From positions 1 through 36,895 of the IMG/VR virus record IMGVR_UViG_3300028708_000004: a stretch of 36,895 bases of DNA; one strand, written 5' to 3'. The translations under genes and the position numbers were made by a program. The notes beneath the pieces are model-generated. The model saw only the letters and a list, made by a program, of their open reading frames with translations. It was not told the origin of the DNA and made no database searches. Position 1 is the stretch's first letter; each line of letters opens with the position of its first letter. The DNA is from a virus. Positions 1 through 7,511 of the stretch are shown piece after piece.

Positions 1-3
1 CGC

Positions 4-23
4 CCATCACCATTCGGTGATGG
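4..23 (-). terminator. Small hairpin over the end of the leftmost gene
   Basis: CCATCACC (4-11) pairs perfectly with GGTGATGG (16-23) around a 4-nt loop. It spans the stop codon at 7-9 of the last minus-strand gene. An 8-bp stem at an operon end fits a weak terminator, but whether a U-rich tract follows cannot be seen, because the window ends 3 bases later. Confidence 0.35.
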
Positions 24-573
24 TGTGGCCGGGACCGACGACGGGCCGGCGCGGGTCGGTGGAGAACTGGCGCAGCTCGATGCGGTGGATCTGGCCGCCG
101 ACAGCCCGGTCCAACCAGGTGCTGGCGAGGTCGTTGCCCCGCAGGCCGGCGCCGATCCAACCGTTCACGTCGAGGGTCGATCGCCAGTGGCCGTCGCGCT
201 GGAGGATCCCGTCGGAGTGGCCGTCGGCGAAGGTGGATCGCCAGTGGAGGCCGTCGTCTTCAAGGATCGCCTCGACGTTCGTTCGGGACAGGGCGGTTCG
301 GATGGCCTCCGATGTCCGTCGAAGGTCGTCCTCGTCCAGCCACACGTGCGCTCTCGGTGGTACGGGGTTGACCTCCTCGATCGGCCCGTTCTTGGGGTGG
401 CACACCTCGCACCACCCGGCGTCGGGGTCGTCGAGGGTGATGTCGCAGCGGATGCACCGGTAGGGCCGGCCGATGTCGGTCAGGCCGACGTGAGTCGGCA
501 TGGTCGTTTCGAGCGAGTTGTCGAGCAGGTCCATAATGCGCTGGTATCTCTCGGAGCGTGGTTTCTGGGGCAT
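7..573 (-). CDS. Zinc-ribbon protein of unknown function (188 aa)
   Basis: Last gene of the leftward early operon. Residues about 40-58 hold two CxxC knuckles (CIRC and CEVC, 12 residues apart), a zinc ribbon. The rest is acidic and tryptophan-rich, with two HWRST repeats (about residues 110-114 and 128-132), and is not a family I recognise. The start has only a distant AGGA-type ribosome binding site about 13 nt upstream, so an internal methionine about 14 codons in (MDLLDNSL) is a possible alternative. It follows the primase-helicase gene after 110 bp of relatively AT-rich spacer. A DNA- or RNA-binding accessory role would suit the zinc ribbon but is inference only. Confidence 0.7.
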   Translation of the reverse strand: MPQKPRSERYQRIMDLLDNSLETTMPTHVGLTDIGRPYRCIRCDITLDDPDAGWCEVCHPKNGPIEEVNPVPPRAHVWLDEDDLRRTSEAIRTALSRTNVEAILEDDGLHWRSTFADGHSDGILQRDGHWRSTLDVNGWIGAGLRGNDLASTWLDRAVGGQIHRIELRQFSTDPRRPVVGPGHTITEW

Positions 574-683
574 GATTCGGGTAGTCCTAGGATCGGGTTT
601 CGGGCCGGTTGGGCTTGGTCATTCCTCGGTGATTGTTGATTTAATTGCGTTCTATTGCACCCCTTCGGGTTATTCATCGCAAA
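574..683. other. Non-coding spacer, AT-richer than its surroundings
   Basis: The 110 bp between the primase-helicase stop and the zinc-ribbon gene contain an AT-rich stretch (about 635-690) and a small CCCTTCGGG hairpin at 661-669. Read on the minus strand, a tiny open frame encoding MTKPNRPETRS also occurs here. I see no convincing promoter. Confidence 0.4.
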
Positions 684-2969
684 TCAATCAACGATCACCA
701 GGAAATCCGTCAGGGGGTTCACCTCGTACCGGGGGGCCGGCGCTCGACCACGCTTAGAGATCCTTTCAGGCGGTGCCAGTTGCCGGACGTACCCGTTCCC
801 TTCCAACAGGTCGAGTGCTGCCCGAACCCGTTCGGGTGATGTCAGGCGGCGATGGTTGGCGTGATGGGCTTCAGTTTGGGTGAAGATGCGATGCCGTTCG
901 GCCCATCGCAGGATCGCTCGGGCGTCCCCTTCGACCTCCCCGGCACTCATGATGTCGAACGCCACGAGTGCATGGTCGATGAAGTAGTCGGCGATCGCCA
1001 CGGCGTCCTCCATGAACGGCGCCTGCACCGAATGGCGCCACCCGTGGCGGATGTTGGTGGCCAGATGCAGCAGGCCGGCGATGCGGGCGGTGTGACCGGC
1101 CAACTTGGTGGCCCAGTCGGCGATGTGGCCCAAGTCGCCGAGGCGTTCCAGCAGGCGTGGTTCGATCGTCGTCTCGAACCGTCGCAGGACGGCTCGGGCG
1201 TCTTCGCTGAACGTGAGGATCGCGGTGGTGTCGCCCCGGCATTCCCCGAGGATTCGGGCCATCAGGAGCACTTCGTCGTGGTACCGCTGCTCGACGTCGG
1301 CGGGCACGGGGGTGGGGTCGATGAGGCGCCGGCCCACGTTCGACACGGGGACCGACCAGAGGAACCGTCCGAGGAGGCCCCGACCGCGAGCGCCGTCGAT
1401 CCGGCTGAGCTGGCGCAGCACTTCGGGTTGCACGGTGAGTCCGAGGGTGAGCGCCGGCCGTTCGATCAGTTCAGGGGGCCGGCCTTTCCGGTCGACCCGC
1501 AGCGGCGACCCAACATGGCCTTTGAGGTAGACGGCGAGGTTGTTGCCGCCCTTGTTGTACCGGCCGGCCATCATGGAGAACACGTCGCCCTCGTCGGAGA
1601 ACATGGCGAGCTGCCCGCCCTGTTCGGCGAGGAGGGAGGCGAGGGCTTCGGGGGTGGCGTCGTCGACCAACAAGCGGGGCATGACGGGCACTTCGATGAC
1701 GGCGGCGAGGTCGGCCATGGCCCGAGCGAAGTTGACGGCCTCGGGTCGGGCGTCCTCTTTGGCCCGTTCGGCTTCAGCCTGGGCTTTGGCGGCGTCGGCG
1801 TCGGCGATGGCCTTCATGATGGTGGCTTCGGCCACGGCCGGTTTCGCTTGGGTGACCGCTTCGAGTTCGGCGTCGTAGATGGGGCGGGTCATCCGCATGA
1901 ACACCGGGGTCTTTCGGGCACCCGGGGCCATGGCGACCGAGGTGTACAGGTTGAGGGGTTCTTCCCATCCGGGCCGGGGTTCGAGGCGGACATGGCCCCC
2001 GGCGGTGGCGGCCAGCACGGAGAGCCCAAGCACACCGGGCAGATCGACAGGGGTTTGGGTGGCGTGGGCGAGAGCGACGACGTATTCGTGGAGCCAGAGC
2101 GGGAGCTGATGAGCGGGGAACGTGGGGACCTTGGTTTGGTGACCGAACGGGACCGGGGGGGACCACTTCCAATTGTCTTCAGCTTTGGGTGATGCCTGAC
2201 CGTTTTCCGTAGCGGTACTGACGAACGGTCGCAGGTCGTCAAGTCCGCGCCCGCGGCCGAGATGTTCGGCCACGTCCTTGGCGCCGGCCACCGGCAACAT
2301 GGTCCGCACCTCCGCGGCCACCGGTTTCAGGTGGCGAACGACATCAGCGACATGGCGATGACCGGCCTCGTCGTCGTCCCCCACGACGACGACCTTGGCG
2401 CCCGCGAAGAACTCGTTGTACTCGTCACGCCACTTGAGGGCGCCACCAGCATTCGTGGTGCCGACGGCCCCGGCCCGTTCGACCGCCTCAACGTCCTTTT
2501 CCCCTTCGCACACGTAGATCGTCTGGCCGGTGGCCACGGCCGCCATGACGGTGGGGAGCCGGTACGGGACCCGACGAGCGCCGTTGAGGCCCCACCGTCC
2601 ATCAGGGGTCCGCTGAGCGAAGCCCTTGGGGTCGTAGCGGACGACCTCGAACAAGGCGACGTCGTTCTCGTCGGTGTAGGTGTAGACGGCAGCGACCCGA
2701 CGTTGTGTGGACCGGGGTTCGTCGTCGTCGTCTTCGAGCAGGTCGGCCCAGTCGAGTCGGAGAGCTTCGAGGATGTCATCGGCGAGACATCCTGCGTGAC
2801 ACTTGAAGACGACGGCCTGTTCGGTGCCCCGGGCGATCGACAGGCTCGGGCGTGAATCTTGGTGCGCCGGACATCTGGCTGTGATGCGCTGCCCGCCCTT
2901 CGGGTTGCACCCGGCAGCCAACAGGGCATCTCGCACGACTTCGAGGGGGTCACTCGTCAGGCGACTCAT
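684..2969 (-). CDS. TOPRIM primase / DUF3987 helicase-like replication protein (761 aa)
   Basis: Probable replicative primase-helicase of the phage. The N-terminus has a CHC2-like zinc site (C33, H36, C57, C61). A TOPRIM domain follows at about residues 150-205, with CEGEKD at 154-159 and GDDDEAG at 197-203, the metal-binding acidic motifs of primases. From about residue 285 on it resembles DUF3987, including the NTP-binding-type loop APGARKTPVF (348-357). An ATG at 2969 (MSRLTSDPLE) is preferred over the longer open frame, whose extra N-terminal residues are low-complexity Arg-rich and lie over the upstream gene in another frame. The gene overlaps its upstream neighbour by 20 nt, so the two are probably translationally coupled. 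The terminal about 90 residues look like a winged-helix tail. Confidence 0.88.
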   Translation of the reverse strand: MSRLTSDPLEVVRDALLAAGCNPKGGQRITARCPAHQDSRPSLSIARGTEQAVVFKCHAGCLADDILEALRLDWADLLEDDDDEPRSTQRRVAAVYTYTDENDVALFEVVRYDPKGFAQRTPDGRWGLNGARRVPYRLPTVMAAVATGQTIYVCEGEKDVEAVERAGAVGTTNAGGALKWRDEYNEFFAGAKVVVVGDDDEAGHRHVADVVRHLKPVAAEVRTMLPVAGAKDVAEHLGRGRGLDDLRPFVSTATENGQASPKAEDNWKWSPPVPFGHQTKVPTFPAHQLPLWLHEYVVALAHATQTPVDLPGVLGLSVLAATAGGHVRLEPRPGWEEPLNLYTSVAMAPGARKTPVFMRMTRPIYDAELEAVTQAKPAVAEATIMKAIADADAAKAQAEAERAKEDARPEAVNFARAMADLAAVIEVPVMPRLLVDDATPEALASLLAEQGGQLAMFSDEGDVFSMMAGRYNKGGNNLAVYLKGHVGSPLRVDRKGRPPELIERPALTLGLTVQPEVLRQLSRIDGARGRGLLGRFLWSVPVSNVGRRLIDPTPVPADVEQRYHDEVLLMARILGECRGDTTAILTFSEDARAVLRRFETTIEPRLLERLGDLGHIADWATKLAGHTARIAGLLHLATNIRHGWRHSVQAPFMEDAVAIADYFIDHALVAFDIMSAGEVEGDARAILRWAERHRIFTQTEAHHANHRRLTSPERVRAALDLLEGNGYVRQLAPPERISKRGRAPAPRYEVNPLTDFLVIVD

Positions 2970-3624
2970 GAATCCGGCCCACGGCGTCGTTGACGATGTC
3001 GCCGATCCATGTTGGACCTCCTCTTCGGTCTGGTGGCCTCGGAACATCAGATGGCCACGACACCCGATCGCCTCGGTGATGGCGGTCGAGTTCGGCCGGG
3101 GTCGGCAGTCGACCCCACGCCCGCACCCGTTGGTAGCACCAGTCGCAGAGCAATGCCGGTTCCTCGAGGCGATCTTCGACGGTCGTCGGCGTCGCCGTCC
3201 TCGGGGGCTCCCATCGAGGCCCACCTGCCGCCGCTTCAGTCCTCGCACAGTTCTCGCATCCGGGGTCGGAGCGCACCAACCCGAGGTCGGCCCGGTCGGT
3301 CGCGGTGGGCCGGCGCGGCACCGGGTAGCGGTTGATGATCGTGACCGCGATGTTCGTGTTGTGGGCCAGTCGTTTGAGGAGCAGGTCGAGATGTTCCTCG
3401 TCGAGCACGGCCTGATCGGTCATGGCCGTCGCGGTGCCCCCGACGACGTCGGTCCCGAACCGGACGGGCGCCCCGTCGTAGGCTCGGGCCCGGAGGTTGC
3501 CTTGCTGCTCGCGCATGCGACCGATGAGCGTCGTGTTGTTCTCGATCGTGTCGAGCTTGCGGGCGATGTCCGCCATGCGACCGGCGAGGGCCTTGGCGAG
3601 TTGGATGCGCTGTCGGTCGTTCAC
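2950..3624 (-). CDS. Zinc-ribbon protein upstream of the primase (224 aa)
   Basis: The start is the GTG at 3624, preceded by an excellent ribosome binding site (TAGGAGG, 4 nt spacing); the longer open frame upstream is Arg/Ser-rich noise over another gene. The N-terminal half (1-100) is helical. The C-terminal half carries CxxC pairs at C123/C126 and C160/C163 plus H182/H183, a probable zinc ribbon. The stop overlaps the primase-helicase start by 20 nt. I do not recognise the family. Its position suggests a replication accessory protein (primer or ssDNA handling), but that is inference. Confidence 0.75.
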   Translation of the reverse strand: MNDRQRIQLAKALAGRMADIARKLDTIENNTTLIGRMREQQGNLRARAYDGAPVRFGTDVVGGTATAMTDQAVLDEEHLDLLLKRLAHNTNIAVTIINRYPVPRRPTATDRADLGLVRSDPGCENCARTEAAAGGPRWEPPRTATPTTVEDRLEEPALLCDWCYQRVRAWGRLPTPAELDRHHRGDRVSWPSDVPRPPDRRGGPTWIGDIVNDAVGRIHESPDE

Positions 3625-3631
3625 GATCCTC

Positions 3632-3778
3632 CTACGGCTTGTTTTGCTGGATGAGGATGGCGACGATCTGCAGGGCCTGTTGGGAGTCGAACCCAGCTTG
3701 AATGAGCGCCGTGTAGATCTCGAAGAACGCTGACGCCATGGCCCGTAGCTCAGCATTGGGCTCGACCGGTCCGTTCAC
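3632..3778 (-). CDS. Small conserved-looking phage protein (48 aa)
   Basis: Short gene starting at a GTG that overlaps the previous stop in a GTGA junction (3775-3778), the same coupling used throughout this operon, and ending 7 nt before the next GTG start. The protein begins VNGPVEPNAELRAMASAFFE and continues as one amphipathic helix pair with a Gln-rich tail ending QQNKP. No domain is recognised. The tight junctions on both sides and the balanced amino-acid composition support its being real. Confidence 0.65.
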   Translation of the reverse strand: MNGPVEPNAELRAMASAFFEIYTALIQAGFDSQQALQIVAILIQQNKP

Positions 3779-3942
3779 TCGTTGACGATCCCGTCCAACA
3801 GGGCCTGCAGGTGTGCCGGCATCATCTCCCGGTCGATGCCCATCGCCATGTACAGCACGAGGTCGGTCAACTGGTCGACCCGCTGTTCGGCGAGGGACGC
3901 CCGGCGGATGATGTCGGAGAACAGGGGGTCCTCGGAGATCAT
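3775..3942 (-). CDS. Small unknown protein (55 aa)
   Basis: ATG at 3942 sits in a TGATG junction with the upstream gene and has GGAGG 7 nt upstream; the longer open frame to 4290 is an Arg/Pro-rich shadow of the neighbour. The sequence (MISEDPLFSDIIRRASLAEQ onward) is a predominantly helical, acidic/hydrophobic protein with a heptad-like stretch (LAEQRVDQLTDLVLYMAMG). It may be a small dimerising protein. Function unknown. Confidence 0.65.
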   Translation of the reverse strand: MISEDPLFSDIIRRASLAEQRVDQLTDLVLYMAMGIDREMMPAHLQALLDGIVNE

Positions 3943-4199
3943 CACGCCACCTCCGAGTTCGCCACCATCAACGCTTCGGCGACCGTCATCGACGGGTGCT
4001 GGCGCATGATGGGGCGCAGCTGGTCGAGGGCACGGTCGAACGCTTCGGCTTCGGCTTCGACGTGACGCACCGACTCCCACCGCTGCTTGGCCCCGGCCAA
4101 CAGGTCCGGCCATGTGGCTTCCCGAGTCCGGATCCAACCCTTGTCGGTGGTCGGTTGGGACAACACGACGGGCAGGTCGAGAGACTCGAACGTGATCAT
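3942..4199 (-). CDS. Unknown phage protein (85 aa)
   Basis: ATG at 4199 has an AGGAG ribosome binding site 7 nt upstream. The protein starts MITFESLDLPVVLSQPTTD, then has an acidic helical segment rich in E/A (residues about 45-60) and ends in another helix (MTVAEALMVANSEVA). No known motif is seen. The stop overlaps the next start by one base. Confidence 0.65.
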   Translation of the reverse strand: MITFESLDLPVVLSQPTTDKGWIRTREATWPDLLAGAKQRWESVRHVEAEAEAFDRALDQLRPIMRQHPSMTVAEALMVANSEVA

Positions 4200-4208
4200 G
4201 ATCGTCTC

Positions 4209-4532
4209 CTAGGTTCGCTTGGGGAGGCGCCCGAACCATCCGGGCAGGGGGTCGATGAGGTAGCTCTCGGGGGGCACGGGGGCGAGCCACCCGAGTTCAA
4301 CGGCGGCGTTGATGGCGACCTCGGTGTCGTCGTCGGACGCTTCGGCGATGGCCGCGGCGGTCGACAGGCTGAACGCCGTACGGGTGTGGCCCAAGATGTG
4401 CACGACGTGGGCGAGGTGAGGGACGACGCCCTCGAGGGGGACCTCACGGTTGCAGCACTTCGTGGTGCGGCGCCGCGGGGCCATGTCCGGTTCGTCCGGG
4501 TAGTCGTCGGGGAACAGGGACTGGCCGGACAT
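4209..4532 (-). CDS. Unknown protein, possible winged-helix (107 aa)
   Basis: ATG at 4532 forms a TGATG junction with the RuvC-like gene; the longer frame to 4661 lies over that gene and is rejected. The N-terminus is acidic and disordered, followed by a basic patch (PRRRTTKCCNREV). The second half (about residues 35-95) has the helix-helix-helix-strand pattern of a small winged-helix domain, ending at a Trp-rich tail. The DNA-binding guess is weak and based only on pattern. Confidence 0.6.
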   Translation of the reverse strand: MSGQSLFPDDYPDEPDMAPRRRTTKCCNREVPLEGVVPHLAHVVHILGHTRTAFSLSTAAAIAEASDDDTEVAINAAVELGWLAPVPPESYLIDPLPGWFGRLPKRT

Positions 4533-5086
4533 CACAGGCGCCGATGTTTCGGGTGGCGGATCGGGATCGTCTTCATCCACGGCAGGAGCGCCTCCTGGTG
4601 GACGAGGGGCACCTGCGCGATGGGGACGCCGACCAACGCACACCCGAACGCTCGGAGCCACAGGGCGTCGGCCTCGTCGAGCGAGTCGCCCTCGTAGCCG
4701 AGTCGTCGGATGGCGGCGCCCAACACGGCCTCTTTGGCGCAGCCCCCTTTGCCGGTCGCGTACTTCTTGATGCTGCCCGGGGGGATGACCATCAACGCGT
4801 CGCCCCGTTCGTACAGTTCGGCCCGCACGATGCCGGCGAGCTGCGCCAGTTGCTTGTCGCGGTCATGAGCGCTGTAGGCGAGGCCCTCGATCATCACCAA
4901 CTCGGTGTCGGGGGGGACGCAGGCGGCGACGTGGTCTCGCACCTCGAGGAGCCGGTCCAACCCGAGGTTGTGGACGCCGTCGTCGTCGGGTTTGAACGTC
5001 TCGACCCGGCCGTCGACGTGGGCGATGCCGGTGGAGGTCAACGAAAGATCGAGCCCCACGACCATGGCGGGCGATGGGGTGGTCAC
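4532..5086 (-). CDS. RuvC-like Holliday junction resolvase (184 aa)
   Basis: RNase H-fold resolvase that would cut four-way junctions or branched DNA before packaging. The motifs are clear: GLDLSLTSTG (11-20) with catalytic D13, the second-strand acidic residue E67 in MIEG, and the C-terminal pair in LDEADALW (D137, D140). The length, about 180 aa, matches bacterial and phage RuvC enzymes. K107/K108 in SIKKYATGKG fit the conserved basic DNA-binding segment. It lies downstream of the gp3-like gene and the 77-aa protein, whose stop it overlaps by 4 nt (ATGA-type junction). Catalytic residues appear intact. Confidence 0.9.
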   Translation of the reverse strand: MTTPSPAMVVGLDLSLTSTGIAHVDGRVETFKPDDDGVHNLGLDRLLEVRDHVAACVPPDTELVMIEGLAYSAHDRDKQLAQLAGIVRAELYERGDALMVIPPGSIKKYATGKGGCAKEAVLGAAIRRLGYEGDSLDEADALWLRAFGCALVGVPIAQVPLVHQEALLPWMKTIPIRHPKHRRL

Positions 5087-5316
5087 AGGCCGGCCTCACT
5101 CATGCGCCGCCACGTGGAGAGCAGCTGTCGGATGTCGTCGGGTCGGCCCATCACCTCATCGATCGCCGACCACCGGTAGCCCTCCTGTCGGGCCCGTACG
5201 GTCAGGTGTGCTTCGACGGCGTGGAGGAACCGGAACAGTTCGGCCAGTGCGCCGAGGGCGTCGATGGTGGTGGCCTGCTCGTCGCGGACTCGTTCGAGCA
5301 GCACTTCGGGTTTCAT
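5083..5316 (-). CDS. Small helical protein (77 aa)
   Basis: The start is ATG at 5316, inside an ATGA overlap with the gp3-like gene; upstream sequence in this frame is low-complexity. The protein is all-helical (MKPEVLLERVRDEQATTIDA onward), ending in a possible helix-turn-helix (YRWSAIDEVMGRPDDIRQLL). No family is recognised. It sits between the directionality factor and the resolvase and overlaps both by 4 nt, so it is expressed with them. Confidence 0.65.
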   Translation of the reverse strand: MKPEVLLERVRDEQATTIDALGALAELFRFLHAVEAHLTVRARQEGYRWSAIDEVMGRPDDIRQLLSTWRRMSEAGL

Positions 5317-6707
5317 GTCGTTCCTTTCCGGAACCCGATGACGGCGCCGCTGTCGGTGTCGATGAGTTGGCCGGCGACCGCCCGGTATTCGAGTTCGCCT
5401 CGTTTGATTCCTTCGAGGGCGTCGATGAGCACGGTCGCGGTGGCCTTGTCGATCTCCGCGCGGGTGCGCAGACCGGGGGTGCCCAACGCGTCGCACAAGC
5501 CCAACGTGATGGTGCGCCGGTAGTCGTCGGCGCCGGCCCCGACCTGTTCGGTGGGGAACAGTTCGGCGACCATGGCGTGCACCTTGGACCGTTGGTCGGG
5601 GGTGAGGAGGTCTGAGCGGTCGGCGCGAGCGATGGTGGGGAGAGGTTCAACGGGTCGTGGCCCGTCAGACTGGCCCTCCCCACCATCGTCATCCCCCTCG
5701 TGGGGATGATCGCCCTCAACCGAGGGCAACTCGACGTCGGTGATGCACCGGGCGTGCACGAAGCGGCTGTCGCCGATGCCGGGGTTCTTCGTCAACGGTT
5801 CGGCCCCGTAGGGCTTGTCGCAGATCGAGCAGACCGTGCCGGGCCGGCCGGACGCTTTGACGGGGGTTCGGTCCGTCTTGGGCAGGGGGGCCGCGGCGTT
5901 CGCTCGCTTCTTGCGGGGCTTGGCCTTCTCGGCTTCGAGCACCTGTGACTCGACGGAGAGCACCGGGGGTGGGGCTTCGATGGCCGGCACCGGCTTCCAC
6001 CCTGACGGCGCATCCAGTTCGGGCACGGCCGTCTCGGTGAACGTGGTGGCGGCCAGCTGGCGGACGTCGGTGATGCTGACGTCCAAGTCGATGACGGGCA
6101 CCACGAACTTGCGGACCTCCGCTTCGCCGTCGATGATGCGCCGCACCTCCCGATGGTCGAGACGGAGCCGGGCCGGGACGATGGAGCGGACGCCGGCCAA
6201 CTGTTCGATCAGTTCGACAGCCCCACCGAGTTCGACGGCCGCGTAGTACCCGTGGGATTCCAATCGCCACGTTCCCAACCCGGCGATGTCGGGCAACAGG
6301 ACCGTCAGGCGGGTGGTGGCCTTGCACGCCCGGTTGTCGGGGTCGCAGTCACAGGGGGCGTCGTGGATCTCATCACGTTCGCCGTCGCACCGTCGGGACG
6401 CGAAGCCCTTGGCCCATTGCTCGTAGTACTGGCTGAACCCGAGGTCGGTCGGGTTGGGGGGGAGGGCGACGCGCAGTTCGTCGGCGTCGGTGATGACCTC
6501 CCATTCGGCCTTCCCGTCGTTGTCCCACGCTTTGGCCGTGCCCCCGTAGGCGCGGGCCGCGGCTTCGATGACCGGCCGGTCAGGGGACGTGAGTCGGAAC
6601 TTGTCGAGCTTGCGGGGCGCCCGCTTCCCCGAGCGGGTCGGGGCGGTGATCCCGATGCGGATCCGGCCGACCTCACGGAAGCGGCGTTGGAGTCCGATGA
6701 TGGCCAT
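5313..6707 (-). CDS. phiC31 gp3-like recombination directionality factor (464 aa)
   Basis: The N-terminal about 200 residues match the gp3-like family known from phage phiC31/phiBT1, where gp3 binds the serine integrase and switches it from attP x attB to attL x attR (excision). Diagnostic segments are MAIIGLQRRFREVGRIRIG at the start, SQYYEQWAKGF (92-102), the zinc cysteines C107, C119, C121 and C128, and WRLESHGYYAAVELGG (147-162). A Pro/Lys-rich linker follows, then a second zinc site (C293, C296, H318, C321) and a helical C-terminal domain from about 375 that is common in actinophage early proteins. The partner would be the serine integrase at 10376-11917. It lies in the early operon, not next to the integrase, as in phiC31. 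Confidence 0.85.
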   Translation of the reverse strand: MAIIGLQRRFREVGRIRIGITAPTRSGKRAPRKLDKFRLTSPDRPVIEAAARAYGGTAKAWDNDGKAEWEVITDADELRVALPPNPTDLGFSQYYEQWAKGFASRRCDGERDEIHDAPCDCDPDNRACKATTRLTVLLPDIAGLGTWRLESHGYYAAVELGGAVELIEQLAGVRSIVPARLRLDHREVRRIIDGEAEVRKFVVPVIDLDVSITDVRQLAATTFTETAVPELDAPSGWKPVPAIEAPPPVLSVESQVLEAEKAKPRKKRANAAAPLPKTDRTPVKASGRPGTVCSICDKPYGAEPLTKNPGIGDSRFVHARCITDVELPSVEGDHPHEGDDDGGEGQSDGPRPVEPLPTIARADRSDLLTPDQRSKVHAMVAELFPTEQVGAGADDYRRTITLGLCDALGTPGLRTRAEIDKATATVLIDALEGIKRGELEYRAVAGQLIDTDSGAVIGFRKGTT

Positions 6708-6919
6708 CAGAGCTGCCCCGGGTCTCGGTACACAGGTGCCCGTTGATAGCTCTCATGGATTTTCTGCATCACGGCGGCCGGGCTCTCGTCGGTGCGGAAC
6801 TCGGCACCCGAGGAGATGTAGACCATGCTGGTGTTCTCGGGCCGGGGGGCGACGGCGATGATGCACTCGACATCGACCATGTGCGCCGAGAGTTCGATGA
6901 ACATTCGGGGGCGGGGCAT
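6707..6919 (-). CDS. Small unknown protein (70 aa)
   Basis: ATG at 6919 overlaps the upstream stop by one base (TGATG). The sequence begins MPRPRMFIELSAHMVDVECI and shows strand-strand-helix character, ending with an amphipathic helix (AAVMQKIHESYQRAP). No domain is recognised. The stop overlaps the start of the gp3-like gene, which suggests coupled translation. Confidence 0.65.
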   Translation of the reverse strand: MPRPRMFIELSAHMVDVECIIAVAPRPENTSMVYISSGAEFRTDESPAAVMQKIHESYQRAPVYRDPGQL

Positions 6920-7086
6920 CAGAACGGGTACTCCTCTTCGAGTTCGTCGAGCGCGTCCATGGCGTCGTGGTGCCGGCAGTCGGGGGCGATCAGGTCGCGC
7001 TCGGTGTAGTCGGGGGTGCAGATGCACGGGACGTACTTGGCGATGCGCTCGCGGAGGATCCAGAGGGGGATGAGGATGGTGTCCAT
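6919..7086 (-). CDS. Small cysteine/histidine protein (55 aa)
   Basis: Start ATG at 7086 with GGAGG 9 nt upstream and a TGATG overlap with the nuclease gene; the longer frame is rejected. The protein (MDTILIPLWILRERI...) carries CxC around residues 19-21 (PCICTPDY) and C-x-HH near residue 35 (DCRHHDA), which could bind one zinc, and ends in an acidic tail (DELEEEYPF). It resembles short actinophage proteins of unknown role. Confidence 0.65.
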   Translation of the reverse strand: MDTILIPLWILRERIAKYVPCICTPDYTERDLIAPDCRHHDAMDALDELEEEYPF

Positions 7087-7511
7087 CAGGTGGCCTCCCT
7101 CGGGCGGGCAGGGAACATAGATACGACCTCGTAGCGTTTGAGCCAACCTTCGCGGCGGGCTAGTTCGATCCATCGCCAACCCGCGCTGTCACGGATCGGC
7201 ATGTCGGACGTAACGAGCATGTACGGGGCGGCGTCGGCCACCAGTGACAGGAGCGCGGCGTTGGCGATGAGCTTCTTCGCCGTGTCCGTTCGGGTGGTTC
7301 CGTTGCGCCGCGAGGGGGACAGCCAAGAGCCCTTGCACTCGATCCACCAGACCTGGCCGAGAGGGTCGACGGCGACGAGGTCCACTTCGATCTGCGTGTA
7401 GGGCTCTCGCCAGTGGCGTTCGATGATCCGCCAGCCGGCGAGGGTCAAGTTGTTCTCGACAACGGCCTCGAACGCCCTTCCTTGGGTACCGGCATCGGCT
7501 TGGAAGGTCAC
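7086..7511 (-). CDS. PD-(D/E)XK nuclease-like protein (141 aa)
   Basis: Small restriction-endonuclease-fold protein. The core motif is easy to see: acidic helix residues E15/E19 (FEAVVENN), then IEVDLVAV with D44, then WWIECKGSW with E58 and K60, the D...ExK metal site. The length (141 aa) suits a single-domain nuclease such as a resolvase, DNA-end-processing enzyme or small restriction subunit. The start is GTG at 7511, overlapping the methyltransferase stop by 4 nt (GTGA); the longer ATG frame over the methyltransferase is rejected. Its coupling to a DNA methyltransferase makes a restriction-modification pair possible. A recombination nuclease is the conservative reading. Confidence 0.75.
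   Translation of the reverse strand: MTFQADAGTQGRAFEAVVENNLTLAGWRIIERHWREPYTQIEVDLVAVDPLGQVWWIECKGSWLSPSRRNGTTRTDTAKKLIANAALLSLVADAAPYMLVTSDMPIRDSAGWRWIELARREGWLKRYEVVSMFPARPREAT

Noticed and set aside
480-677. 65-aa minus-strand frame starting MNNPKGCNRT
   Set aside because: It overlaps the zinc-ribbon gene in another frame and becomes Ser/Arg-rich without domain-like features. No ribosome binding site.
684-3248. Longer N-terminal version of the primase-helicase
   Set aside because: The extra residues upstream of 2969 are Arg/Gly-rich noise lying over the zinc-ribbon gene. ATG 2969 gives a sensible junction.
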